From positions 1-12,255 of the forward strand of contig JALVKZ010000142.1 of assembly GCA_027033675.1 (NCBI GenBank): 12,255 bases of DNA, written 5' to 3'. The position numbers and the translations under genes are program-made. Numbering within the stretch: position 1 is the first letter of the stretch; every line of letters starts with the position of its first letter. Origin of the DNA: Pyrodictiaceae archaeon (GTDB taxonomy: Archaea > Thermoproteota > Thermoprotei_A > Sulfolobales > Pyrodictiaceae). Positions 1 to 6,450 of the stretch are shown in pieces. Below the pieces are notes generated by a model that searched no databases, was not told where the DNA came from, and was given only the letters and a program-made list of their open reading frames with translations.

Positions 1-380
1 ATGTTATTAACGCGGACACCATTATATCGTTTAATGACCCGTCTATTTCTCTTGCTATGAAGCTTAGTGACGCGTTTACGAAGAACCTAGTTGTGCTTTA
101 TTTCGCCCCTATTATGCCAGGAACGCGCGCTGAGTGTTTTTCCATTACAGCAAGCCCGGTAGCTATATTTGCATGCATCAGATACGACGCACTTAGGACA
201 AGGGCTTCTTATGCTCTGCTAGTCTTTCCTTTAGTTATTGATACCAGGGCAATAGGAACTATTTGCGAACGTATAAGGAGTGTACTAAGGATAAAAGAAG
301 TTGTTCCACTAGTTATAGTTTGTGGAAATGAATTAAAGAAATATGATAGAATGAATATCAAGTGTATACTTGAGCGATGA
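1..380 (+). CDS. 5'-truncated hypothetical protein, C-terminal part
   Basis: An open frame enters from the left edge (first full codon at position 3) and ends at a TGA at 378-380. It gives about 125 residues of a longer protein. An internal ATG at 57 exists, but the frame is open upstream of it (VINADTIISFNDPSISLA precedes that Met), so I treat the gene as partial. The visible part is mixed alpha/beta with hydrophobic beta-like stretches (NLVVLYFAP, ALLVFPLVI, EVVPLVIVCG) and a few cysteines. I see no membrane segment or catalytic motif. I do not recognise the family. The next gene starts 12 bp downstream behind its own GGGG Shine-Dalgarno, so this is probably the upstream member of the operon that ends with the XPB helicase. 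Its function may relate to that helicase, but this rests on position only. Confidence 0.6.
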   Translation, partial: VINADTIISFNDPSISLAMKLSDAFTKNLVVLYFAPIMPGTRAECFSITASPVAIFACIRYDALRTRASYALLVFPLVIDTRAIGTICERIRSVLRIKEVVPLVIVCGNELKKYDRMNIKCILER

Positions 381-392
381 CCGGGGTTTTAA

Positions 393-881
393 ATGCTGAA
401 GAAAAAGGGGTATGTGATGACGAACCCACGCAGGGAGCCCTGTAAGGCGGATTATACGTATATTGCTGCATTTGCTAGTATCTGGGATTGTCGCCTGGTA
501 GCTTCCCTTTATGGCTCAGACGATCTAATTACTGGCTGTATATTTAAAATAAATTTACCGATAGATAATAGTATGCCGGATGTATTTCTCTATGGATATA
601 TAATTTGTACAAATAATTATAATTGCATAAAAAATATAAATATCAATAATATACTATACATAGTTAAGGAGAACAATCATACGTTACTAGTTCTTGATAA
701 CGAAAACGAGTACCATGAAGTAATGAAGTGCTTGGGATCAAGCGATAGCGAGAAGCAAAACATGTTATGTTTAAACGAAATTAGCGACCTAAGGGAACAA
801 ATAGAATGTATTACCTCCTCAAAAACGAGTAACGGGCGCTTGACTCCTAGCGTTCATAGAGAGAAGACAAGGAGAGCTTAA
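393..881 (+). CDS. Hypothetical protein upstream of the XPB helicase
   Basis: A 162-residue protein of unrecognised family. ATG 393 is chosen because CCGGGGTT (about 381-388) supplies a Shine-Dalgarno 6 nt upstream. A second in-frame ATG at 417 also has a GGGG just before it and would give a 154-residue protein. The middle (about residues 50-95) is rich in Asn, Ile and Tyr and is encoded by markedly AT-rich DNA. The C-terminus is polar and ends in a basic tail (HREKTRRA). Eight or so scattered cysteines are visible but form no clear metal-binding pattern. It lies 12 bp after the previous gene and 14 bp before the helicase start, so all three are probably co-transcribed and translationally coupled. 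No function can be assigned from sequence. A role accessory to the helicase is only inference from the operon. Confidence 0.6.
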   Translation: MLKKKGYVMTNPRREPCKADYTYIAAFASIWDCRLVASLYGSDDLITGCIFKINLPIDNSMPDVFLYGYIICTNNYNCIKNININNILYIVKENNHTLLVLDNENEYHEVMKCLGSSDSEKQNMLCLNEISDLREQIECITSSKTSNGRLTPSVHREKTRRA

Positions 882-895
882 TAAGGGGCTATAGA

Positions 896-2521
896 TTGCT
901 TATCAAACTCAAGGTTTGTCGCTGGCTCGAGAAAGATGAGTTTAATAAAATTACAGAATTTGCTACATATGTAGGACGGAAGGATAGATGCAGCATTTTC
1001 TTAGTGCATGCTGATAATATCTCAGCTATGGAGAAAATACTTGATCTCATTGATGAGCTTGGCGCAGAAATTGTAGAAGGATCAAAAAACGATATTATTA
1101 ATAGGCTAAGAGAATTTAAAATTGTTGAAATATACAAACATAATAATATGTATATTCTTCGCTCACCGGTATATTTAAATGATTATCTTCAAGTGTTTAA
1201 GGAGAAACGTGTAGTTTGGTATTCTCGTCTTCATAGAGGATTCCTTGTAAAGCCCTATGCTATTATCGATGTAATAACACGTTTAGAGAGCGAAGGCCTT
1301 AGAATAATTGACAGAACAGGCCTAATTATTACAAATAATGAAAAAATAGGGGATTTGGAACTTAGCGTTTCGTTAAGGCCTTATCAAGAGGAAGCACTTA
1401 GTGAATGGATAAGACACCGATATCGAGGAGTGATAGCGCTTCCTACCGGTGCTGGCAAGACTATTATAGGTCTTGGAGCATTAGTTAAGCTAAGTGTACC
1501 GACTCTCATAGTTGTATACACAAAAGAACAATTAAGTGAATGGCTTGATAAGATAAGAAGATTTGTAAAGGGTTCTACCAAGCTTATTGGTGAATTTTAC
1601 TCTGAAAAGAAAATTATTAAGCCTATAACTGTGATTACTTATCAATCAGCTTTTCGCAATATCGATTTGCTTAAAGACAAGTTCTCTCTAATAATAATTG
1701 ATGAGGTACATCATCTACCAGCCGACAAGTTTAGAGCCATTGCAGAAGGTATTTTAGCACCTTACCGTTTAGGTTTATCAGCAACTCCTTACCGGGAAGA
1801 TGGTAGACATGAGGAGCTATTCGGTCTTGTGGGTGGCATAGTTTATTCAAAGACTTTGACTGATCTAATAAGTGCTGGTTTTATAGCACCCTTTAATATA
1901 ATACCAGTTGTGGTTCCATTAGAGGAGAGGCTTCGCACAAGGTATAGAGAGTTAAGGAAACGTTTCTTTGCTCTTGCCAAGGGAAGAGAGATACGTGAGC
2001 TCATACAAGCGGCTGCTCTTGGTGAACAATCGGCTAAGCAGGCATTACAAATAATGAACGAAATAAGGAGGATATTATTAAGCTCTGAAAAGAAGCTTGA
2101 TGCAATAAAGGAAATAGTTGAAAGAGAATTAAAAAATAATTCAAAGATAATAATATTTACACAATATATATCACAAGCAAAAAAACTTGGAAAGAAACTT
2201 GGAGCGCCAGTAGTCACTAGTAAAACTAATAAGAATACTAGAAACCTTGTATTTAATTTATTTAAGAATAATAGATATAAAGTATTAATACTAACAACGC
2301 TTGGTGATGAGGGCATAGATATACCCGATGCAAATGTAGGAATAATAGTGTCAGGAACTTCTTCTACGCGTCAATTCATTCAGAGACTTGGACGCCTACT
2401 TAGGCCAGCTGAAGGAAAAACAGCTCGACTTTATTATGTTGCGCTCAAAGATACCCAAGAAGAGAGGACTATGAAAAGAGTACTGAACAAAGCGCAAGAA
2501 TACTTAGGGTTAATCGTGTAA
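896..2521 (+). CDS. xpb: XPB-type DNA helicase/translocase (superfamily 2)
   Basis: A 541-residue ATP-dependent DNA translocase of the archaeal XPB (Rad25) family, thought to act in DNA repair or transcription-linked DNA opening. The first 155 residues are the N-terminal damage-recognition-like region. The motor follows: Q-motif-like LRPYQEEAL (160-168), Walker A LPTGAGKT (182-189), DEVH box (269-272), motif III SATP (295-298), then the XPB-diagnostic RED motif R300-E301-D302. A helical, charged insertion at about 340-400 matches the XPB thumb. Motor lobe 2 carries motif V GDEGIDIP (470-477) and motif VI QRLGRLLRP (496-504). The TTG start at 896 is supported by AGGGG 7 nt upstream and by the 14-bp gap to the preceding gene. 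Crenarchaeal XPB genes are often next to the nuclease partner Bax1; neither neighbour here looks like Bax1. Confidence 0.93.
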   Translation: MLIKLKVCRWLEKDEFNKITEFATYVGRKDRCSIFLVHADNISAMEKILDLIDELGAEIVEGSKNDIINRLREFKIVEIYKHNNMYILRSPVYLNDYLQVFKEKRVVWYSRLHRGFLVKPYAIIDVITRLESEGLRIIDRTGLIITNNEKIGDLELSVSLRPYQEEALSEWIRHRYRGVIALPTGAGKTIIGLGALVKLSVPTLIVVYTKEQLSEWLDKIRRFVKGSTKLIGEFYSEKKIIKPITVITYQSAFRNIDLLKDKFSLIIIDEVHHLPADKFRAIAEGILAPYRLGLSATPYREDGRHEELFGLVGGIVYSKTLTDLISAGFIAPFNIIPVVVPLEERLRTRYRELRKRFFALAKGREIRELIQAAALGEQSAKQALQIMNEIRRILLSSEKKLDAIKEIVERELKNNSKIIIFTQYISQAKKLGKKLGAPVVTSKTNKNTRNLVFNLFKNNRYKVLILTTLGDEGIDIPDANVGIIVSGTSSTRQFIQRLGRLLRPAEGKTARLYYVALKDTQEERTMKRVLNKAQEYLGLIV

Positions 2522-2523
2522 GA

Positions 2524-2561
2524 CTACTATAGGGGGTAAGGATTAAACTTCCTTATAGTAG
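2524..2561 (+). other. Inverted repeat (possible hairpin) after the helicase stop codon
   Basis: CTACTATAGGG (2524-2534) pairs with CCTTATAGTAG (2551-2561) to give an 11-bp stem with one G-U pair and a 16-nt loop. It begins 3 nt after the helicase stop codon. There is no U-rich tail, so it is not an ordinary intrinsic terminator. It could protect or process the mRNA 3' end. The arm CTTATAG might also serve as a TATA-like element for the following gene. Confidence 0.4.
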
Positions 2562-2590
2562 CGGTAGACAATAATGACTGGAGCAGAGAA

Positions 2591-2600
2591 GGAGGTGAGG
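2591..2600 (+). promoter_or_regulatory. Strong Shine-Dalgarno with misplaced start codons
   Basis: GGAGGTGAGG is a near-perfect complement to the archaeal 16S rRNA 3' end. The ATG directly after it (2601), and the GTG inside it at 2595, both run into TAA at 2607-2609. The long open frame downstream is in the -1 frame relative to that ATG. The site therefore marks where translation of the beta-rich gene should begin and points to a non-canonical start or a frame disruption. Confidence 0.6.
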
Positions 2601-2605
2601 ATGCA

Positions 2606-3607
2606 ATAACTATACAAATAGTACAGGAGAGCGGTAACTTTGATTTAGCATATGAGGCTCTTGCTCCTCATGTTATCCTAGGCGGTGTCGGAAATAAGAC
2701 ACATTATTACATCGACTTTGCTATGATGTCTCGTCACTCCGAGATAATAAGAGCTTTGCTTGATATCGTTGTATCTGTTAGGAGTAGTAGTGTAAGAAAA
2801 TGGAAAATAGAGTTATCAGATGTTGTACTAACACGTGAGTTTAAGCCACAAGTATGCAAAAAGTATAGTAATGGTTATGTATGTAAAATATTGTTTGATG
2901 TTACTCCCATAGTAAAGTCCAAGCCATTAACAAAATATAGGGTTAGCATATTCTATCCCGAAATGAATAGTGAAATTAGCTTGCTTCATGTAGGTTTTCT
3001 AACACTCGTTAGTGATGAAAAGGTACGTACAAAGTACATCTACTTAAATGAACCTTTGGTACTAGGTCCTGGCGAGAAGACTAGTATAGGGCTTCCTTTT
3101 ATGTTAAAAGAGGCATACATTAAAATGACTCTTACATTTCCTCATTCCTCGGCACAATTGGTGTTAACGAGTAATCATGCAAAGATAGAGATCTCCGGAT
3201 ATCAGGGTTCACTTGAATATATGAACAGCATTAAGGATGTTCAGACACTGGTTATATCTCATATAGGTAGTGGTGCATATCTTCCTAAGGAAGTTATAGT
3301 CTCTTCACTCCTAATTTATGAGACAAATGTACCTAGACCGAATATAGATATTAGTATTAAGAAACTTAATAGTAATAAAGCTGAGATAGTGGTAGAGAAT
3401 AATGGTAATAATATAGCAACTAATGTTATTGTTGTTAATGTTGCTGTCGGCACTGTTGTGGATAGAAAGGTTATTGAACAAATAAAGGCGGGAGAAAAGA
3501 AGAATATTACTATGAAGATGAATCCGGATCATCTTAATATTATACGAGCTATATGGCGGTTTAAGGATAATACGTATATTGTTGAGAAGAAGATTAGGCC
3601 TTCATAA
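2606..3607 (+). CDS. Hypothetical beta-rich protein with CARDB/Ig-like C-terminal domain; start abnormal
   Basis: The frame is open from 2540 to the stop at 3605-3607. The first ATG is at 2723 (294 residues), but the frame upstream of it looks coding (ITIQIVQESGNFDLAYEAL, then a Gly-rich turn and THYYIDFAM), and the strongest ribosome site, GGAGGTGAGG, is at 2591-2600. No in-frame ATG, GTG or TTG lies between 2540 and 2722. The ATG directly after that site (2601) is in another frame and meets TAA after two codons. I place the start provisionally at the ATA at 2606, about 8 nt from the core of the site; a frameshift near 2601-2608 is equally possible. The protein is beta-rich. Its C-terminal 90 residues (NIDISIKKLNSNKAEIVVEN, then VDRKVIEQIKAGEKKNITM) resemble CARDB/Ig-like sandwiches. 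I see no signal peptide or membrane helix, and function is unknown. Confidence 0.55.
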   Translation: MTIQIVQESGNFDLAYEALAPHVILGGVGNKTHYYIDFAMMSRHSEIIRALLDIVVSVRSSSVRKWKIELSDVVLTREFKPQVCKKYSNGYVCKILFDVTPIVKSKPLTKYRVSIFYPEMNSEISLLHVGFLTLVSDEKVRTKYIYLNEPLVLGPGEKTSIGLPFMLKEAYIKMTLTFPHSSAQLVLTSNHAKIEISGYQGSLEYMNSIKDVQTLVISHIGSGAYLPKEVIVSSLLIYETNVPRPNIDISIKKLNSNKAEIVVENNGNNIATNVIVVNVAVGTVVDRKVIEQIKAGEKKNITMKMNPDHLNIIRAIWRFKDNTYIVEKKIRPS

Positions 3608-3613
3608 AAAAGT
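3605..3613 (+). promoter_or_regulatory. Possible TATA box for the C/D sRNA
   Basis: An A-rich TATA-like stretch (ATAAAAAAG) overlaps the stop codon of the preceding gene. A start about 26 nt downstream would fall near 3635, roughly 10-15 nt before the sRNA. The assignment is weak and based on spacing and base composition only; processing from the upstream transcript is an alternative. Confidence 0.3.
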
Positions 3614-3645
3614 AAATCTATTCGGAACTTAGTGTAGAAAAGTAG

Positions 3646-3707
3646 ATTACGTGATGAATTACTCCCGGCCTGATAATAGATGACGATAACTTACCCAACT
3701 GATTACG
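3646..3707 (+). ncRNA. Box C/D sRNA, double guide for 23S rRNA 2'-O-methylation
   Basis: All four boxes appear in order: C box GTGATGA (3651-3657, exact consensus), a 12-nt guide (3658-3669), D' box CTGA (3670-3673), a 3-nt spacer, C' box TAGATGA (3677-3683), a 15-nt guide (3684-3698) and D box CTGA (3699-3702). Flanking ACGT sequences can form a short terminal stem. The D' guide (ATTACTCCCGGC) is complementary to CGGGAGUAA, and the D guide to GGGUAAGUU. From memory, both sequences occur in crenarchaeal 23S rRNA domain IV about 40 nt apart (helix 69 base and the 1938 region in E. coli numbering). By the rule of the fifth nucleotide upstream of the D or D' box, the predicted targets are about G1907 and G1938. 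Such RNAs act with L7Ae, Nop5 and fibrillarin. The RNA fills the gap between convergent genes, and its 3' end reaches the hjc stop codon on the opposite strand. Confidence 0.82.
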
Positions 3708-4143
3708 TATTATTACTAATATATTTATCTAAGCTATCATTTATAGCTTTATTTATGAAATCTTCTAGAGATATGATATTATTATTAATGATCTCTATTT
3801 TACAACCTTGAGGGGTAGTAATGCACGCATCCATAAGTGGCGCTAAATACCAACCCCTGCTCTTAATCTTTATTGCAACAAATATCTGGGCATTAGCACG
3901 CTTAGCGAAATCTAGTAATTTATCCATCTTATCCCTACTTATATAGATAGGGCCGTTAGACGAACGATACTTTACCTCTATGACAAACACTTTGCCGCGA
4001 TATATTGCAACAATATCTGGATAGAAGATTCTACGCGCACCGGAGCCGCTAGCTGGCGCCCTTATTACTGCAAAGCCATGATTCCATAGCTTTTTTACAA
4101 GTTCTCTTTCTGCTTGAAAGCCCCTTCGCCGATTTCCTGGCAC
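3703..4143 (-). CDS. hjc: Holliday junction resolvase Hjc
   Basis: A 146-residue structure-specific endonuclease that cuts four-way DNA junctions symmetrically during recombination and fork repair. It shows the archaeal Hjc nuclease fold signature: the N-terminal basic stretch RRRGFQAERELV with catalytic E12, a flexible basic loop APASGSGARR with S34, then YPD (D43), IEVKYR (E56, K58) and the following basic strand. These are the E-D-ExK metal-binding residues of the family. The C-terminal 20 residues are Asn-rich and poorly conserved in look. The start is GTG at 4141-4143, preceded by TAGAGGATACA with a GAGG Shine-Dalgarno. It begins 8 bp after the stop of the PIN-ATPase gene, so the two form an operon. 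This fits the published physical and functional link between Hjc and PINA in Sulfolobus. Confidence 0.93.
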   Translation of the reverse strand: MPGNRRRGFQAERELVKKLWNHGFAVIRAPASGSGARRIFYPDIVAIYRGKVFVIEVKYRSSNGPIYISRDKMDKLLDFAKRANAQIFVAIKIKSRGWYLAPLMDACITTPQGCKIEIINNNIISLEDFINKAINDSLDKYISNNT

Positions 4144-4151
4144 TGTATCCT

Positions 4152-5723
4152 CTACCCAATCATGTTTACTCGTATTGTAACGCCGTATTTTTCTTCGAGT
4201 TTCCTTATCTTTTTCATCTTCTTCATTAAAGTTCTTGCAGCTAACCTGGGAACATTAACTACTACTACGTTATTATGTACGTCAACCTGCGCTCCCGGTA
4301 TCATTCGTTCTATTATTCGTCTTATCTTATCTCCTTGCATAGGAGCTTGTACAGTCTTTACTGGCACGACTACTGTTTGTTCTCCAAATGTGTAGATCTC
4401 GTACTCAAGCTCATCGGTCAAGACGTCACGTACCTCGACAACTGGACGGGCCAGCTCAGCTTCTCGAAGGCCTGTAGGAAGCTTTACAGTCATTCTTAAA
4501 CCATAAACCTTGTGGATAGTACCTTTATCGATAAATATTACTGTGTCGATTATGCTTGGGAGCATACCTATGTCTACTCTTCGTATAAAGCGTTGAATAG
4601 CATCAATGGGCGAGGTTGCGTGGACAACTCCTATCATGCCTATTCCCGCAAGTCTAAGGTCTATGTATAGTTTGAAGTCCTCGTCTGTACGTAGTTCATC
4701 AAATACTGTGTAGTCGGGTCTGCTTAGAAGGAGTATATCGTGAAGTTCGCCTAGCTGTGCAAAGCTCTTTGAGTATTGGGTTATTTGTGGCGGCAGCCTC
4801 ATATCCCGTGGCGATTCTATGGTTTTTACGACCTTACCCTTGGATGCATAGTACTCAGCTAGTGCCTGTGCAAACGTTGTTTTACCCATACCTGGTGCGC
4901 CTGCTATTAATATGCCCTCCGCTTTTGACTCAAGTCTATGGAGTAATTTTGCTGGTAGCTTATAGTCCTCGAGTCGTAGCTTCTTAACAGGCCTTACAGC
5001 TGTTATTTCCCAGCCTTCACTTAGAGGAGGCCTCGTTATAACTATCCTAAAACTCCCTAGCTGTATGATAGTAGAGCCTTCTCTATCTATCTCAATGAAT
5101 CCATCTTGTCGTCTTCTTGCTGCCTCTACGATTTCTCTTGCAATTTCCTCTACCTGCTCCCTGCTTAGTGGCGAAGATGTAAGTTCAACTAGAACCCAGT
5201 TACCAGGTGTACCTTTCTTTGCAACTATTGGTGCACCTTCCTTAATATGAATGCTCATAGTGTTCTCGTCAAATAGTTTCTCTATGCGTAGTTGCTCTAG
5301 ACTAGTTACCCTTGGAGGAATATAGATGACACTCATTCCCATTGCCTCGGCTACCAGGGCTTGCACTCTATCAGAAGTTATCAGTGTAGCTCCGACTTCG
5401 TAGGCGTAGTCGCGTATTAAGGCGTCTATGGCACCACTCTTTGCGAATCGTATCTCGCTAGGCGACGGGCGGGCGCCCGCTATCTCAAGCTCTATTATAC
5501 CTTGGCGCGCAAGTTCGCGGAGCTTCTTTACTTCTTCGAGTCCCGCGTAGCCAGTGGCTCTGCCTTGGTTAGCTTGGTTCTCTAGCTCAGACAACACTGC
5601 TCTATGTATTATTATCTTACCGTTTATTCTACCTTCCTCTACAAGCCTGGAGACTATTCCCTCTATTAAGACACTTGTATCAGGTACATAGATTGGCGTA
5701 ACGGCCTCATTTACTATACTCAC
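4152..5723 (-). CDS. pina: PINA: PIN-domain, RecA-like ATPase and KH protein (Holliday junction branch migration)
   Basis: A 523-residue protein in three parts. Residues 8-135 are a PIN domain with the acidic set D15 (PDTS), E46/E48, D100/D105 and D118. Residues about 230-400 are a PilT/VirB11-like ATPase with Walker A GAPGMGKT (275-282), Walker B-like YTVFDE (D342, E343) and the VVHATSP segment (366-372). The C-terminus (about 465-523) is a small KH-like domain with a lysine-rich helix. The Sulfolobus islandicus homologue PINA is described as a hexameric ATPase that migrates Holliday junctions and interacts with Hjc; hjc lies directly downstream here. The start is GTG at 5721-5723. A GGGGGAT lies about 14 nt upstream, rather far for a Shine-Dalgarno, but no ATG, GTG or TTG occurs in frame further up before a stop. 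Older annotations call such proteins PilT-domain ATPases. Confidence 0.9.
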   Translation of the reverse strand: MSIVNEAVTPIYVPDTSVLIEGIVSRLVEEGRINGKIIIHRAVLSELENQANQGRATGYAGLEEVKKLRELARQGIIELEIAGARPSPSEIRFAKSGAIDALIRDYAYEVGATLITSDRVQALVAEAMGMSVIYIPPRVTSLEQLRIEKLFDENTMSIHIKEGAPIVAKKGTPGNWVLVELTSSPLSREQVEEIAREIVEAARRRQDGFIEIDREGSTIIQLGSFRIVITRPPLSEGWEITAVRPVKKLRLEDYKLPAKLLHRLESKAEGILIAGAPGMGKTTFAQALAEYYASKGKVVKTIESPRDMRLPPQITQYSKSFAQLGELHDILLLSRPDYTVFDELRTDEDFKLYIDLRLAGIGMIGVVHATSPIDAIQRFIRRVDIGMLPSIIDTVIFIDKGTIHKVYGLRMTVKLPTGLREAELARPVVEVRDVLTDELEYEIYTFGEQTVVVPVKTVQAPMQGDKIRRIIERMIPGAQVDVHNNVVVVNVPRLAARTLMKKMKKIRKLEEKYGVTIRVNMIG

Positions 5724-5863
5724 GGCGCTACTACATCCCCCATTAATTCCTCGGAGCTAAGCGTGTGTTCTTTTTTGCTTTTCCGCCAATATGTTGAATA
5801 CCTTCGCCCAGCCCTCACCTCGCCATAGGCTGCAATCACTAGACACATACACGGGGTAAGGCT
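5724..5863. promoter_or_regulatory. Divergent intergenic region between PINA and the winged-helix gene
   Basis: This 140-bp gap must hold promoters for both directions. On the minus strand the purine-rich GGCGGAAAAGCAAAAAAG (about 5768-5785) is a weak TATA/BRE candidate for the PINA-hjc operon. For the plus strand I see no convincing TATA box; CAATATGTTGAATA near 5786-5799 is a weak candidate. ACGGGGTAAGG (5851-5861) is the Shine-Dalgarno of the plus-strand gene. Confidence 0.35.
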
Positions 5864-6106
5864 TTGCCACAGGTAAGACTACAGGTAGAGAAACTAGCCT
5901 CAACGCTTGTGGCACTAGGGCTCGTCTATGTATCCGTTGACCAATTAGCAAGACTCTTAGGAGTATCAACAAAGACTGCTGGCCGCATATTAGCAGAGAT
6001 GAAGAGAAGAGGACTTGTAGAAAGGTGGAGCAAGAGGACATATAAGCTCCTCATCACGGAGCTTGTGCCTGGTGAAAAAGAGCCGTGGCAAAGCCTCGCA
6101 AACTAA
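5864..6106 (+). CDS. Small winged helix-turn-helix DNA-binding protein
   Basis: An 80-residue protein that is almost entirely a winged helix-turn-helix. Helix 2, turn and recognition helix are visible in SVDQLARLLGVSTKTAGRIL (24-43), followed by AEMKRRGLVERWSKR and a beta wing (TYKLLITE). Such proteins bind DNA as small archaeal regulators; the target is unknown. The start is TTG at 5864, chosen because GGGGTAAGG ends 2-3 nt upstream and the helix-turn-helix fold begins soon after. It is divergent from the PINA-hjc operon and so could regulate it or itself; this is inference from position only. Its last 22 bases overlap the start of the next gene, which indicates translational coupling with the thioredoxin-like protein. 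No ligand-binding or metal-binding domain is attached. Confidence 0.75.
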   Translation: MPQVRLQVEKLASTLVALGLVYVSVDQLARLLGVSTKTAGRILAEMKRRGLVERWSKRTYKLLITELVPGEKEPWQSLAN

Positions 6107-6399
6107 TATTGGTCACAGCACCGCATCATCCTCAACATAAGCTCTGGATACAACTACTCGAAGAAGTAGCCAATGAGAAAGGTCTTGATAAAGAGATTAG
6201 AATAGAAGACTATGTACTTCTAGTTGAGCACGGTGACACGGATGACCTGGGCATGGCGTGGCTTCCACAGTTATTGGTAGAACTAGATAATGGTGAAATA
6301 AAACTCCTCCTATCCAGGATGCCCCTTGATGAAAACCTGCAACCAAGCCTAGAGTTGGCAAAAAAGGAAGTACTGAAAAAGCTCGAGGAAATACAGTAA
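6085..6399 (+). CDS. Conserved-looking small protein, thioredoxin-fold-like without CXXC
   Basis: A 104-residue protein that reads like a minimal thioredoxin or glutaredoxin fold. It has beta strand KLILVTAP (6-13), a helix starting at the usual active-site position (HHPQHKLWIQLLEEVANEKGL), then strand IRIEDYVLLVEHG, a segment WLPQLLVELDNGEIKLLLS in which P61 sits where the cis-proline would be, and a final charged helix (LELAKKEVLKKLEEIQ). Where thioredoxins carry CXXC this protein has the sequence PHHPQH. It contains no cysteine at all, so it cannot act as a dithiol oxidoreductase. Histidines at that site could bind metal. The start is GTG at 6085 with GGTGA about 10 nt upstream, inside the end of the winged-helix gene. 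I assign the fold from strand order by eye. The family and function are not recognised. Confidence 0.6.
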   Translation: MAKPRKLILVTAPHHPQHKLWIQLLEEVANEKGLDKEIRIEDYVLLVEHGDTDDLGMAWLPQLLVELDNGEIKLLLSRMPLDENLQPSLELAKKEVLKKLEEIQ

Positions 6400-6423
6400 A
6401 GGACCATGATGTACTTTTCCCAT

Positions 6424-6432
6424 AATAATTTA
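6424..6432 (+). promoter_or_regulatory. TATA-like box upstream of the aKMT gene
   Basis: AATAATTTA is centred about 24 nt before the ATG at 6451, which would place transcription start at or next to the start codon (a leaderless mRNA). No Shine-Dalgarno precedes that ATG, which agrees with leaderless translation. Assignment is by spacing and composition. Confidence 0.4.
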
Positions 6433-6450
6433 CTGGGTGTATAGTATCGT

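Noticed and set aside
1843..2316. 157-codon minus-strand open frame opposite the XPB helicase
   Set aside because: It lies wholly opposite the thumb and second motor lobe of the helicase. Its sequence is the usual Ser/Leu/Ile-rich antisense product.
4114..5250. Several plus-strand open frames opposite PINA
   Set aside because: They are shadows of the strongly supported PIN-ATPase frame and have no own start signals or family features.
5757..6041. 94-codon open frame on the minus strand between PINA and the winged-helix gene
   Set aside because: It is antisense to the winged-helix gene, whose plus-strand product has a clear helix-turn-helix. The minus-strand protein is Leu/Ser-rich without recognisable structure.
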